Shown here: positions 21,883 to 33,662 of the stretch, piece by piece
Layout of the letters: each line of letters starts with the position of its first letter
Position numbering within the stretch: position 1 is the stretch's first letter
IMG/VR virus record: IMGVR_UViG_3300044699_000032
Coordinates: 1-64,000 of that record
Direction: 5' to 3' (one strand)
Source: a virus
DNA: 64,000 nt
Program-made: the position numbers and the translations under genes
Notes under the pieces: model-generated
Database searches by the model: none
What the model was told of the DNA's origin: nothing
Seen by the model: the letters and a program-made list of their open reading frames with translations, nothing else

Positions 21883-22431
21883 CTATGCAGCCGGCCAATT
21901 GGCTTTCGGATCGTAAGCGCTGATCAAGACGGGGTCGGTCATCACTTGCAATTCGCTGACCTTGTCGTCTTCGGCCACGCGCATCGATTGCGCGTCTTGC
22001 ACGCGCTTGATCATGTTCGTGACCGTGGTCTTGTCAGGCGCGCTCCACGACGTTCGATCGGTGTATTTGTACAGCAACTGCACTAGCGCGGTGAGCGCTT
22101 GAAGTTGTTGCGATCCGGCCGCGCCAGCCTTCGGCGTCAGGCGTGTTGTCGCTTCATTGTGCACGCCGTTGATCTTGCCGGTACGCATCTGGTCAACTTC
22201 GGCAGTGGTCTTCGCGCGCAAGGTGTAGCGCCAGACGACGCGTGCGGCTTCGATAATGACCTGCGGCGGCTCAGCGCGAACCTGCGTTACCGGATCATAG
22301 GTCGCGTTCTCTTCGACCACAGGCAACCATTTCGGCTTGTTCGGCGAAATGAGCGATTGATCACCCATCGAACTGAACTCTTGATATTCAAGGATCGTGT
22401 TGCCGCTTTGCACCTTTGCATAGGTAGCCAT
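21883..22431 (-). CDS. Tail-fibre assembly-like protein (182 aa)
   Basis: Starts right at the end of the large fibre gene. Contains a Trp-rich opening segment and a central Val-Val-Trp-Arg-Tyr-Thr-Leu-Arg followed by helical repeats (Leu-Gln-Ala-Leu-Thr-Ala-Leu-Val-Gln-Leu-Leu-Tyr). Placement and pattern suggest a fibre chaperone (DUF4376-like), but the match is weak. Confidence 0.5.
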   Translation of the reverse strand: MATYAKVQSGNTILEYQEFSSMGDQSLISPNKPKWLPVVEENATYDPVTQVRAEPPQVIIEAARVVWRYTLRAKTTAEVDQMRTGKINGVHNEATTRLTPKAGAAGSQQLQALTALVQLLYKYTDRTSWSAPDKTTVTNMIKRVQDAQSMRVAEDDKVSELQVMTDPVLISAYDPKANWPAA

Positions 22432-25400
22432 TAGTCGTGTCCTGCGTCTGTCGTGATGAAGAGTGTAATTCCTTCAAGGCGCGCATCTATCGCCAAGGTG
22501 TCACTCGCGTTTTGCGTAAGACGTGTGACTCGGAAGTGAACGAAGTCGCCAGCGGCTGGTGTACCGGCAACAGTTATCGCGGCACTCTCCGCGCCGATGT
22601 AGCAGATGTTGAGTGTGCCAGCAGTCTTGGTGGACGTTTGCCCGGTGCCGTAAGCCGCATCAAAGGTGTCTCCATCTGACGCAGCAACCGCTGCCAACTC
22701 GAATACGACGCCACCGGCCGAAGTCGTAAGCTGACTGAATACTGGCTGGAACGTTACCGTGCTTTCGTTCCATGAGGCGGGCATTCGCCAGCCGAAATAT
22801 GCGACCTCGCCGGGGTTGAACGAAGCATCGAAGTCTAGCGTCTGCAGTTGGACGCTATTCGTGACTGTCACAGCATTGCCAACGGATGGCCCGTTTGTCG
22901 CTCTTGGAAACATGGCGGTGGCGGGAATATAGATCGCCTGCTTGCCGAACGGCGTCGCCGCAGACGAGAGCCGCGCATCTGGCAGCGTGCCCGTTGATAG
23001 ATTGCTTGCGTCGTTAGCACCCAATGTGCCGCGAGCGGTTGTTGCGTCGGTGTCGTCGAGCACCGTCTTCATAAATGTTGACGTTGGAATGCCGAGCGTG
23101 GTGAGCGCAGTCGTGGCATCAGCATCGTCGACCAGACTGCGGCCGAACGTCGTGATGGTACCGAGCGTCACCGTGTCGGTGCCGGTGCCGTAAAGGTAGC
23201 GATCGGCAATCATCGCCTGCCCGGCGATTGACGTCAGCAGCGCATCGAAGGCTTGCACATTGGTCCCGATCGTCAGGCCGATGGCAGACTGCAAGGCCGT
23301 TTGATCGGCCGCGAGCAACACCGAGCGCCCGCCAGCGCCGGACGGGCCGCCTTGCTGCGAGAATGTTAGTGCGGTCGTGTTGAGCGTGCCGCCGGTGTTC
23401 GCGGTGCATAACCAAGTCGTATCGGCGTTAGTGGTGCCTTCCTGCACCGCGACCCATGCGCCAGGATGCGCGTTGAACGTCGCATATTCTGTATGCCGCG
23501 TCGGCGTCACGCCGACGACATAGATGCCGTTTTCACCAGCCGATGATTGGCCAGCCACAAGCACGAGGTCGCCGGTCGCGAGGGTGACGCCGTCGAGGCT
23601 GTCGGCGTTATTGAGTGCTGTGGCGATGGTGATGTTGGTCGTCGAGCATGCCCGCACGCGCACGTCGGATCGGATGTCGAGCGCGGCCCGCGTTGCCGTA
23701 GAGATCGGCTTATTGGCATCGCTGGTGTTGTCGACGTTGCCGAGCCCGACGTCACCCTTGACGATGCCGGTAGGCGTGTTGATGACAGGACTGGTGAACG
23801 TCTTGCCGGTGAGTGTCTGCGTGCCGCCGACCGTCACCACGGACGATGCATTGCTTCCGCTGTGGTGACTTGGAGATCGCCAACGGTGACATTGATCACG
23901 CCGGATGAATGCGTGATGGTCGCGTTACCGTTGTTGTAGTTGATGACCGCGCCGCTCGCGAGGAAGATGTCGGACCACATCTTAGCGGTCGTGCCGAGCG
24001 TGACAGTGTCGGTCGTGATCGGCGAGAGCGCGCCGCTTGTTTGGTCGACCGAACTATTTCGCAGCAGCTTGCCGGTCGCGCCGTCATAAAGCGCGACGGC
24101 CATGTTGGTTGCGGACGCGGGACCAACAACGTCGCCAGCACCAGCGCCGGCATTGCCCGAGCGGGTGAAGGCGAATGCGCAAGCCTGTCCTGCCGTAAAC
24201 CCACCCGGCCCCGAGACGTATGTCAATGCAACCGTGTCATGAGCACCGAGATCGGTGACGGTGCCGGTCGTGAAGATCGCGTACTTGGATGCGTCTGTCG
24301 TTTGGACGATGAACAGCGTTCCGCGATGAGCGCTGTTTGTGGAGTCATCCCACGACAGGAGATAGGTCGAGAGATCGCTTCCGCCGACGCCCGTCTCGCT
24401 GATGAACAAGGTATTGACAGACGACATGGTCGCGCTGTTCAGCGCAAATTCGTTGGCCGCCAAACCGCTTGCGTCTGTACCGCTATCAAATAGCCATGTC
24501 GGCGCGGTCGTCGGTCCTGCCGCACCTGTTGCACCCGTGGCCCCCGGTTCAAGCGGGATCGGTGATGACTGTGGAAGGTGTCGTTGTTCGCGATCGTTCC
24601 GGCGGTCGAGATCGGCGTGATGTTGAACGTGTCGTAAGCACCGGCATCAGCGAGCGCCGACGTGACGTAGAATGAAAAGTATGCCGCGCCGCCTTGCTTA
24701 ATCACGAACACCAAAATCTTGTTGGTGCCGGTGCCGTTGTCGATCGCGTCCAGCAGCGCGCGAATGTTCAATCCGTTGTTGTCGGTTTCACTAACATGCC
24801 ACGCCGTAGCGTTTGGTACGAACGTCGCGTGGTTGAATAGGAATTTGCCGCTGCCGGGGTCACCGGAGGTAGTGCTATTGAATTGAAACTCAAACCCAGC
24901 ATCGTCGCCCGCCGCGCCGGTCGTGCCGGTCGGACCGCGCTCGCCCGCGACGCTCAAGTTCCAATTGGCGATGGTGCCCGAGCCGCTGGTCCCATCGACG
25001 TTGAGCGTAAGCGATGAGCCGCTGTACGCGGTGACGACGCCTTCCATCCAGTTCGTCGTATTGGCGGCATCGGTGGCACGGGCGCGCGTGCCGACCTGAT
25101 AGGCCAGCCCGGTCTGTGTCGTGAAGACCTTGCTGCCAGTGCCGATCGTCAGGCTGGTCGTGCTGGTCGCGGCGTAGCTCGGGCCGGATGGGCCGGTCGA
25201 GCCGGGATCGCCGTTCGGCACAAATATCACACCGACTTGCATCCCATCGGCGAGCGTGCCGCCGCTGGAAACTGAAGTGGCAGCAAACGAATCGTAGACG
25301 CCGTTGTCGGTAGCGCCCGAAGTCAAATCGATGATGGCAAAATTGGTCGGCTGTGTGATGCTGCGGATATACAAGCGGCCTTTGGTCGACGACAGTGATG

Positions 25401-26079
25401 CACCCCACGTCGCGAGCAACGGCCCGAGTGCGTTGCCGTCGAAATCAGTCTCAGAAATATAGACTGCCGTTGCCGAGCCAACCGCCGCATTGAACCGCAG
25501 TTTGCCGGTGCCTGGATCGGTCGGAGACACCGTTGTGACCGTCGACCACAGATAAGCCAACGCGCCTGACCGTCCCGGTACGCCGGTCGCCCGGATGGTC
25601 CAGTCGGCGCGCGAGCCTGAGCCCGAGAACTGGACGCAGGTGCCTTGCAACGCAGTGCCCGAATAGGACGTGACCTGCAGCACCATCCAGTGTGTGGTCG
25701 GATTGGCGTCCGACGAGATCAGCAGATAGCTGCCGGCGGGCCACGTCTTGCCGGCCTGCGTCGCAAATGATTTTGAGCCGGTCGAGATCGCCACGCTTGA
25801 CGTCGAGGTGCCGGATAGGTTGGCGACCGCAGCCGCCGCGGAGACCGCCGACGCCGACGCCGAGTTGGCATAGGTGACCATAAGGTCAGCGAACAGCGCG
25901 AACCCATCGGCGACCTGCGCGGTGTCCGCAAGGGCGGCGGGGAAGTTGGTAATATGCCCGCCGCCGGCGAGCCCTAGAGGGTTCGTGGCCGGGTTGAAGT
26001 TGTTCGAGTTGTAATCATCCAACCGATTGATCGCGTCCTCGGTCGGCTGATTGATATCTGTACCCCAATCGAATGCCAT
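22431..26079 (-). CDS. Large tail-fibre protein (about 1215 aa, frameshifted)
   Basis: The start at 26079 gives Met-Ala-Phe-Asp-Trp-Gly-Thr-Asp. Breaks near 24570 and 23845 split it into three open segments, but the character is continuous: repeated Ser-Gly-Thr-Gly and Gly-Pro-X collagen-like motifs, several similar modules of about 160 residues with Asp-Pro-Gly-(Thr/Ser)-Gly-Lys, then a C-terminal fibre region with Gly-Leu-Gly-Asn-Val-Asp-Asn-Thr-Ser-Asp-Ala-Asn-Lys-Pro, a motif widespread in phage tail fibres. Probably the receptor-binding fibre. Confidence 0.75.
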
Positions 26080-26081
26080 GG

Positions 26082-26963
26082 CTACAGCACCTGTATGAAA
26101 TCGAAGCCGATTGCGGCCCCGGTGTCGCTGTCGAGATAGGCTTGGATCAGTCGTATTTCCGGCATTTGCTGAATGCGTGCGAGGAATGCGGTCTTGCGAC
26201 CGCTTGTCGTGCTTTCGGGATCGAGATCGACGTAGACCGGCCGGTCGATATCGTGGATTTCGATGATCTGATCGATATCGCCGAGCACTTCCTCTTTCGG
26301 CAGCAGCGGCCATGTGACCGCCAGCCGCTTGCGTGACGCGCGCCGATTGAAATACTGGCTACCGCCGACCGTCTCCTGCACCGATGTCAGCGAGAGCCGG
26401 GCGAAGGTCGGATCAACGGCGACGTTGATCGACGGAATAAACGGCGTGCCGATGAACACATAGCCGACCTCGATATAGCCCTCGGCGTTGGTGGTGTCGT
26501 CGAACTCAATCTTCATATACTGCACTGACGTTGCGGTCGTAAAATTGTGCCTGATGTCGCGGCCTTGACCGTCCGGATCAAAGAACGGCTCGGCCCCAAG
26601 CCAGAAATTCACATCCAACCAATCGAACCACTCCAGAACGTTGGTCCAGTCGATGCTGTTGCCGACCGCGATCCAGTTGGTTGTGCCAAGCAAGATGGTG
26701 AAATTGATATCGCTGTACCAGGAGATGCGATATTGCGCGGCGGATGAGAGGTTGGTTGAGATGATTTGCAGGCCGCGAGCGATCAGCGGTTCCGCCATCG
26801 CTATCGTGAATTGCGTACTGACCAACTGCGTATCGACCGAACGCGCTCGTCGCGTCGGAGTCGGGTTGTACAGGTTCGCCAGCGGCAAATTCGGTTGCCA
26901 CGCGCCGCCGCCAAGCTGCGCGCTGTCGATCTTGTTGGTGTGATAGAGGGTGAAGTAGCTCAT
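26082..26963 (-). CDS. Tail protein (293 aa)
   Basis: Intact frame whose start overlaps the preceding gene by four bases. Many Trp and Tyr residues and a beta-sandwich look (Ile-Glu-Val-Gly-Tyr-Val-Phe-Ile-Gly-Thr). It ends just before the fibre start. Similar proteins are found near the tail tip of alphaproteobacterial phages. Probably a baseplate or fibre-attachment component; no catalytic motif seen. Confidence 0.6.
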   Translation of the reverse strand: MSYFTLYHTNKIDSAQLGGGAWQPNLPLANLYNPTPTRRARSVDTQLVSTQFTIAMAEPLIARGLQIISTNLSSAAQYRISWYSDINFTILLGTTNWIAVGNSIDWTNVLEWFDWLDVNFWLGAEPFFDPDGQGRDIRHNFTTATSVQYMKIEFDDTTNAEGYIEVGYVFIGTPFIPSINVAVDPTFARLSLTSVQETVGGSQYFNRRASRKRLAVTWPLLPKEEVLGDIDQIIEIHDIDRPVYVDLDPESTTSGRKTAFLARIQQMPEIRLIQAYLDSDTGAAIGFDFIQVL

Positions 26964-27667
26964 GTTCCAAACACCCGCCAGTAAACCCGGATGCCGTTTA
27001 ACGCGGTGAATTGCACTTCCGCGCCATTTTGGGCGAGCACCGCCCTTAGCCGCATCTGAGTCGTCGTGAGCAAAACCACGCTGACGATCACGTTATTGAT
27101 GTCGAAAGGCAGAACGGTTTCGGGCGGCAGATAATCAAGCTCAAGCTTTGCGATGGCATGGATGCCGAACACTTCGGCGAACGTAGTCTGAAAGGTGTGC
27201 TCAACGACGCCGTCGTAAGATTGGTCTTCGGCATCGGTAGCACTAAGCACCGCGCTCTGGCTGATCGTCTGACCCCATTCCTCGACCCTTCCATCTGGGT
27301 AACGCATGAAGCCGTTCGGCTGCAGCACCGCGTCGACGACGTTCGCCTCGGTACCGACGACGCCGGCGGTCGGTGATGCCGGGAACCACTCGCCATAGAG
27401 GTGCGAGCGATCGCGTGGTCTGACCCAGTAGTAGTAACTAGCGCCGCGGGGAACGCCGCGATGGGTAAAGATATTGCCGGACGTCTCACCAACGAACTGC
27501 GGCGCGTCCCGGTTGTTGGTGCTGTTTTTCCAAACTTCGGTCGCGTCGAAACGCAGGTAGGGCAGGCCGTTGACGTTGGGATCGAGCGGAGTATCCCATG
27601 CCAATGTGATTTGGTTCGCCTCACCGGTGGCGGTCAAACCAGAAACTGTGATGTTGGAGTCAGCCAT
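26960..27667 (-). CDS. FN3-containing tail protein (235 aa)
   Basis: The N-terminal 95 residues form a fibronectin type III domain (Ile-Thr-Leu-Ala-Trp-Asp, later Tyr-Tyr-Tyr-Trp-Val-Arg-Pro-Arg-Asp). The rest is a beta-rich gp53-like part with Arg-Tyr-Pro-Asp-Gly-Arg-Val-Glu-Glu-Trp-Gly. It overlaps the tail-tip gene by eight bases. Likely part of the tail tip or host-recognition device. Confidence 0.65.
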   Translation of the reverse strand: MADSNITVSGLTATGEANQITLAWDTPLDPNVNGLPYLRFDATEVWKNSTNNRDAPQFVGETSGNIFTHRGVPRGASYYYWVRPRDRSHLYGEWFPASPTAGVVGTEANVVDAVLQPNGFMRYPDGRVEEWGQTISQSAVLSATDAEDQSYDGVVEHTFQTTFAEVFGIHAIAKLELDYLPPETVLPFDINNVIVSVVLLTTTQMRLRAVLAQNGAEVQFTALNGIRVYWRVFGT

Positions 27668-29276
27668 AGAGCGTCAGCGTCAGTGTGGCCACGTCGTCGA
27701 AATCATCGATCCGCCCGAGCACGCGGTATATCTCGCCATTGCCGACTTCGGCCCCGAGCCCCATGCGACCGGACCTCGATCTTAGTTCGACCACTTCGCC
27801 GACGCCGGGATCGTCGGCAGTGTCTTCCGACATCGGAACGGTGATCCGCCAGATATCACGCTGACCGCTGTAAATCGTGAGCAACCGATTTGCTTCTGCC
27901 TGAGCAGCGGCTTGCGTCAATAGGCGGGTGTCCACAGTGATGGTCGGGGCGTGCGGCCACTTGATCAGAACGCTGGCGTCCTCAGCGCTGGCCTGCCGCC
28001 ATTCCTGCGCCAGATACTGCGCGCGCAGCGGATTGCTTTCGACCACTTGCCCGAACAGATCGCCGCTGGTTTGCACGACGTCCAATTGATCGTAGCGAAC
28101 AATGACCTTCCACGCCGGCACGCCTTTGCTGTCGTCACCGGATTCGATCCGCTCGGGATTGCCGCCGATGTTGTCGTCAAAATCGTAGGATGTAACCGGC
28201 GACCCAGTTGGCAGATCGAACCGGCCGCAATCGAACATGGAAGAATTATCGCTCTGTGGCAGCATCCAAGCACCGACCGAATTGAGCACGCGCATGATGG
28301 CGCTCAAGGCGCTTTCGGTATCGCTGACGACGACGCCGCATTCGGCGGAATTGAGCACATCGAGTGCGGTCACATCCGAGAGCGACAGGACAACCGTCGA
28401 TCCCGGATACATGGATTGAAACCACTGCATCATGCGGCGCGCGATCTGCCCCGCCGTTCGCGCCGCTGCGTTGGTGCCCTCGACCACATCGGCGGTGACC
28501 GCGCCGACCGCGGCCGTCCCCAACCGAAACAGGCCAAGCGAGACGCACGAGACGTAGTGCCCTGGAAGAACGCTCGCGGCGAACAGGGCCGTCAGATTGC
28601 CGACGTCGCCATCGTTCGTGAGCGCGATGCCGCCGTCGTAAACGGCGATCGACACGACCGGCCCATCGCTGACTTGCCAAACGAGATCGAAGTGATTGAC
28701 ATCGACACAGGCGACGTTGTGGACCGTGCCCCACAGCTTGCGCTTGATCTGATCTTTCAGATCGGTGTCGCCATCGACAGTGCCCTGCCCGCCGCTGGTC
28801 GTGGTGCCGAGATATTTGTTGACCAGCAGCGGCTTGTCCAAATCCTGCAGCCGATCGTGAATGATGATGTCGAATTGCTCCAGCGCATTGGTCGACACCA
28901 GATTCTCGACCGTGCCGACAAACCGCGTCATCCGCTGCGCGAAGGGTTCCGTCTGCGTCGTCAGGCTGTAGATAGTGACAAAGCGGAAGGCGTAGTCTTT
29001 CCACTCATCGATGAATTCCTCATAGCCGCCGGGCGCGCCGTTGAAGACCGATATGTTGCCGAACCCGACCTCGGACTGGCCGCCGGTGGTGCCCCCGCTG
29101 ACGCCGTCGCCGTTGCCGAACATCGATCGCTCAAGCCGACCGACCGACGCCAGCCGCGGGCGATAGAATTGATTGGCCGGCACATCGGCCGGGCCGGAAC
29201 GCACGCCGTGCGTGGCGACGTAGAGCTTGCTCGTCGAGACGCCGTCGTGCACGTCGAATTCCACGAGAAAGATCAC
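27660..29276 (-). CDS. Tail-tip/baseplate hub-like protein (about 538 aa)
   Basis: Appears fused in frame to the tape measure, but a GTG at 29276 fits as its own start. Removing one base from the A-run (six Ts at 29283-29288 on the plus strand) would end the tape measure at TGA overlapping this GTG (GTGA). The protein begins Val-Ile-Phe-Leu-Val-Glu-Phe-Asp and is beta-rich, with Arg-Asp-Ile-Trp-Arg-Ile-Thr-Val-Pro near the end. Resembles central tail proteins downstream of tape measures. Confidence 0.65.
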   Translation of the reverse strand: MIFLVEFDVHDGVSTSKLYVATHGVRSGPADVPANQFYRPRLASVGRLERSMFGNGDGVSGGTTGGQSEVGFGNISVFNGAPGGYEEFIDEWKDYAFRFVTIYSLTTQTEPFAQRMTRFVGTVENLVSTNALEQFDIIIHDRLQDLDKPLLVNKYLGTTTSGGQGTVDGDTDLKDQIKRKLWGTVHNVACVDVNHFDLVWQVSDGPVVSIAVYDGGIALTNDGDVGNLTALFAASVLPGHYVSCVSLGLFRLGTAAVGAVTADVVEGTNAAARTAGQIARRMMQWFQSMYPGSTVVLSLSDVTALDVLNSAECGVVVSDTESALSAIMRVLNSVGAWMLPQSDNSSMFDCGRFDLPTGSPVTSYDFDDNIGGNPERIESGDDSKGVPAWKVIVRYDQLDVVQTSGDLFGQVVESNPLRAQYLAQEWRQASAEDASVLIKWPHAPTITVDTRLLTQAAAQAEANRLLTIYSGQRDIWRITVPMSEDTADDPGVGEVVELRSRSGRMGLGAEVGNGEIYRVLGRIDDFDDVATLTLTLYG

Positions 29277-32200
29277 GCGGCCTTTTTTCTCGCCCCGCCG
29301 CGAGCGACTTAGTTTGTTGGCCTCTCTCAGCGGTTCGGCCGTGACGCTTGCCGCCAGCATTTGCGTGTCGATCATCACTTTCATGCAGCGCACTAGCGTC
29401 CGCTCCAGACTTCTGATCGCTGCAATATTTGCGCTGCTGTAATTGTCGTTGGTGACGCCGCCGCTATTCATGGCGTACAAAGTACCGAGCCCGGCCGTTG
29501 CCACACCGCGCCGACTCATGACGAATTCGCCGCCTTCGACATTGATGCCGACACCGCCGGACGAATGCCGGTTGCCGACGACTAGGCCGCCCTGTTCGTG
29601 ATTACTGCCCGGCGACCATGACGAGATAGAGCCAAGGAAGTTCGATATTCCGTCCAGCTTGACATTGCTCGCGACAATCGTTGCGTTGATCTGATTGGTT
29701 GAAGCCAGGATGGCGTTCGTGTTGCTAACACCTGACGCGGTCCCGGCATTGATCGCAGCCAAGTTGGCGTCAGCCGACGTCAAAGTCGCGTTGGTCGCAT
29801 TCAAGTTCAAGTTTGTGTTATTCGTGTTGGTAGCAACCGTGGGAAGGCTGTTTGCTTTGGTATCAATGGAGCTGGTATTGGTACTAACCGTTCCGACCCC
29901 TGTCTGCGTGCCCTGCGTCGCGGTCTTGATCAGTTCAAGCTGGCTGATCGATCCAGAGGTATCCAAATCCAAGCGCGTGAACATATCGCGCAGTGCGGAG
30001 TCGCTTGCCATTCCAGATAAGCCGGCTTGGAATTCATTGAAATCGAGCAAGCCATCAAGATTGGTATCTAAATTTTGAAACAACGGCGTGAGTGCCAACG
30101 CGACAGCTTGTGCGTCGCCGCTCTGCACTGCGTTTTGCAATACATCGAGTTTATTGGTGAGTGTTTCGGTTTGCGTTGTGATTGAATCCGTAATGCCATC
30201 GACAATGAATTGCTCGGCCGACACTTGCGACGGCAACGCCTGCAGTTGTCCGAGCATCTGATTGATGATCGTCTGCCCGGCGGCACTCGATCCGTAGTAA
30301 CGGCGGACCGCCTCGACCACGTCTTGCGCGTAGCTGGTGATGTTCGACAGCGCATCTCGACTGCCGCCTTGCGCCTGCGATAATTGCCCAGCGAACGCCG
30401 ATTGTGCCGCCGCCAATTGCTGCGACGGCGGCAGGTTCGATTGTGTGCTGGCTTGGAAATGCGCGATCCAGTCTTGGACACGGCGCAACGCGCCCTCTAG
30501 GAAGTTTTGCGCTTCCTCAATGAGGCGTTGCTGTTTCTCGGCGGCTTGCTGTTGCGCCTTCAATGCGTCGTCTGCCGCCTTCTTTTGCGCGTCAAGCGCA
30601 CGATCGTTGAAGTCTTTGATGATGTTGTAGCGCTGCTGCGCCTGCAGCGCTTCCAGGGCGGCGAGTGCTTGGCCGCCGAGTTTTATTTCCTCCTGGCGTT
30701 GACGCAACGCCTGCTGGTCGAAGACCGCCAGCGCGCCAGCCAGCGTGTTCTGGTCTTGCTTGAGAACAAACAACTGATCTTCATAGCTCTGGATCGTTTT
30801 TGCGATCTCTTCCGTCGATCGCTTGGCCGCCTCTGCGACTTCCTCGATCGCCTCGCTGAATTCATGCAGGCTGGTCCCCGCGAGCCCAAGCATGCTTTGC
30901 AAGGCATCGAAGGAACTACCAGCCAGTTCAGCGCCATCGACAATCTTCTGTGCCGAGCGGACAAAGAATTCATCGATCAGCGATGTCTCGATACCAAGCG
31001 CCGCCGCGTCGGCACGCATCTGCTTGACCTTTGCGGCAAGCTCGGTGGCCTGATTAATCCACTCACCGCCGGCGAGTTCGTTCACTTGTGTCGCAAGCCC
31101 GCCCAGGAAATCGCCGCGCAATTTGTCGAGCGCGACATTGAGCTTTTCGCTGACTGCAGCGGCGGCATCTTCCGCCGATACCCCGAGTTCGACCAGCGCA
31201 CCTTGCAAGGCAGCAGCCTTACTGGTGAGGTCGGCAAGCTTGGTCGCCGTCTCAGACAGCGGCGCTGGAATATCCAGCAGCGCCAGCAATGCCTTCTGCG
31301 CCGCCGCGTTTAGGTCCGTGAATGCCGCTGTCTGGTCCGACAACGTCCTGCTGGAAAATTCTTCGATCGACGCGTTTAGCGATTTGAACTGATCCATCAG
31401 CGACTTTACCGCTTGACGCGCTTCGGCAAGTGGACCGTGCGCGCCGAACCCACTGATGAGGTCCGGCAGATCGCTGGCAAATTCGCGCAGCAGCCGACCG
31501 ACGCCCGCGATCGATGTTGCTCCGACCGCCGCCTCGCCGGCAAAGTCGTGCGCCGCATTCGCGGCCTTCATCAATTGTGCGGCAGTGTTGATGATCGATT
31601 CGATAGAGGTTGTCAGCGCGCCTGTTCCCAGCCCCTTTGCTTCACGATTGAACTTCGCAAGTTCATCCGTCATTCCGGCCCAAGCTTCCTGCGCCTTCTT
31701 TAATTCTTCGGCGGCACGGCGGTTTGCCTCTTCCTGTTTTTTAGATGCTTGGTCGTCGCCGCCCTTGCCGAACATCTTGCCGATCAGGCTGGCTCCGACG
31801 CCGACAGCAATGCTGCCAAGCGGCCCGCCGAATGAACCAAGCGCGGGCGCAAGCTGGCCGATGAGGTCTGTAATACCGCCGCTGATCTGCTTGGCGAATG
31901 AAGCTGTGCCAAGCTGAATCAGTTGCTTGCCCAAACCTTCAAGCGCCTTGCCGAGCGCCTCGGTGGCACCGACGCCGTCGAGCATACCTTGGATGAACGT
32001 GTTGGCGAATGTGCTGGCGATGCCCTCAACCATCTGCAGTTGGCGCTCACGCTCGCGCATCGCCTCCCGCTCCAGCCGCGCGGCTTCCCGCGCAGCTTCG
32101 GATTGCGCTCGTCTGGCGTCGCGCTCGGCGTCTCGTTGTGCCTTCGCGGCTGCTTTCGCCGCTTCGGCTTGGTCGACGATGATTTTTTTGCTGCGTGCGA

Positions 32201-33662
32201 TCGAGTCCGCATACTTGTTGATCTGAGCGATGACCTCGGGCGTGAGCGTTTTCCCCTCGGACAGTATCTTTTGCCGCGCAGTTTCGGCGGCGGTAAACCG
32301 CGCCGCTTCGACCGCGCTCATGCCGGCGGCCTTGGCTTGGATTTCCATCGACACGGCCTGCTGCTTCATGCCGTCAAGTGTGGTGGCGATGACGTCTTTC
32401 AATCCAAGCAAGGCGGTCTGCGCGTCGGTGGCCGTTCCTGCAAGCTGCGCAAGCATCGCCGCAGCCCTTTCATAGCCGGCCGCCGCATCGAGTGCCGGCT
32501 GCATTTGTTTCAGCATCTCGGCCGCCGCTTTCGCCAATTCTGGATTAGCGGTCTGCGCCGCCGTTCCGATTTGCGACACGCGATCGGCCAGCGATTTGAC
32601 ATCGCCCGCGCCACGCGCGCTCGAATTGAACTCCTTGATCGCATCGCTCAATTCTTGGAACTTGCTGGTGCGCTCGGTGATTTGCATGGCGTCGATTCCG
32701 ACGACGCCGCCCGCCATTGGCGCTGCTGTTGTACTGAATTGATCGGCTAATGTTTTGAGTTGCTTTTCCAGATCAGCCAAATTGCGCGTGAGTTGGAATT
32801 CGGTAACGAGTTTGCTCTGATCCAGAAATTGACCGGCCGCACCAGCCGCGCCGGAATAGGCGTCTTTGACGACGCCGAGCAACCGCGCTTGCTCTTTGAG
32901 GCTTTGCTCTAATGTCGGCTGCTGATCACGAAATATTAGATAAAAGGCGGTCGCAGCCGCGCCCACGGCGGCAAGCGCCAACCCGGCAACCCCAAGCGGG
33001 CCGATCATTCCGACAATTTGCTTGCCGAAGTTGCCGAGTGATACGCCGCTGGAGGTAAATATATCGGCAATCTGCGAGCCTTGCTGAACGGCGACGGTCA
33101 TAATGCTTTGACCTGAGACCAGCGACACGCCGACGTCTTGCACTTGCCGCGACAGGTTGACCAACTCGTAGCGCGCGAGCTTAGTTTGGCTCCCGTATTT
33201 CTCGACGGCTTGGCCACCCTTCCCGAAATTGTCATTGGCAGCTTGCGCGGCTCTGCCAACGTCCGACATTCCGCGCACGAGTCTATCATTAGCCATCGTG
33301 CTTTCCGACATGCGCTTGGTCATGTCGCTCATGGCAGTGGACGTTCTGCCGTACTGTGCCGCCGCCGCCGCCATCAGTTCATTGCTACGTTCCTGCGTCG
33401 CCAACCCTTGCGCCTGCGCGCGCTCAAGGGTTTGCGTAACCTTTGCCATTTGCTCTTGCGACTTAAACGTCTGATCGAGTTGGCGCTGTAGCCGCTGATA
33501 GGCACGCTCGACGCCAAGTGTCGCCTTCTCTTGTGTGACGGCAGACGCCGCAACTGTATCTCCGGCCGCCGCAAGCCCCTGCAACTGGTTCGTCGATTCC
33601 TGCACGCCCTCGGTCTTCGACCGGATCGTCAGGGTACGGATCAGATTGGTGCTAGTCGCCAT
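29273..33662 (-). CDS. Tail tape measure protein with EF-hand pair
   Basis: About 1463 residues. The N-terminus is helical with Gln/Ala-rich coiled coils, followed by a hydrophobic segment at about residues 215-245 (Gly-Pro-Leu-Gly-Val-Ala-Gly-Leu-Ala-Leu-Ala), long charged helices with an Arg/Glu-rich part (about 480-540), and a Gly-rich C-terminus. Near residues 1195-1250 lie two perfect EF-hand loops: Asp-Thr-Asn-Leu-Asp-Gly-Leu-Leu-Asp-Phe-Asn-Glu and Asp-Leu-Asp-Thr-Ser-Gly-Ser-Ile-Ser-Gln-Leu-Glu. The length would set a tail of roughly 200 nm by the usual rule of about 0.15 nm per residue. Confidence 0.85.

Noticed and set aside
27951-29312. Long plus-strand open frames opposite the tape measure and tail-tip genes
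   Set aside because: They are shadows of GC-rich genes on the other strand, with Arg/His/Asp-rich composition and no ribosome sites.
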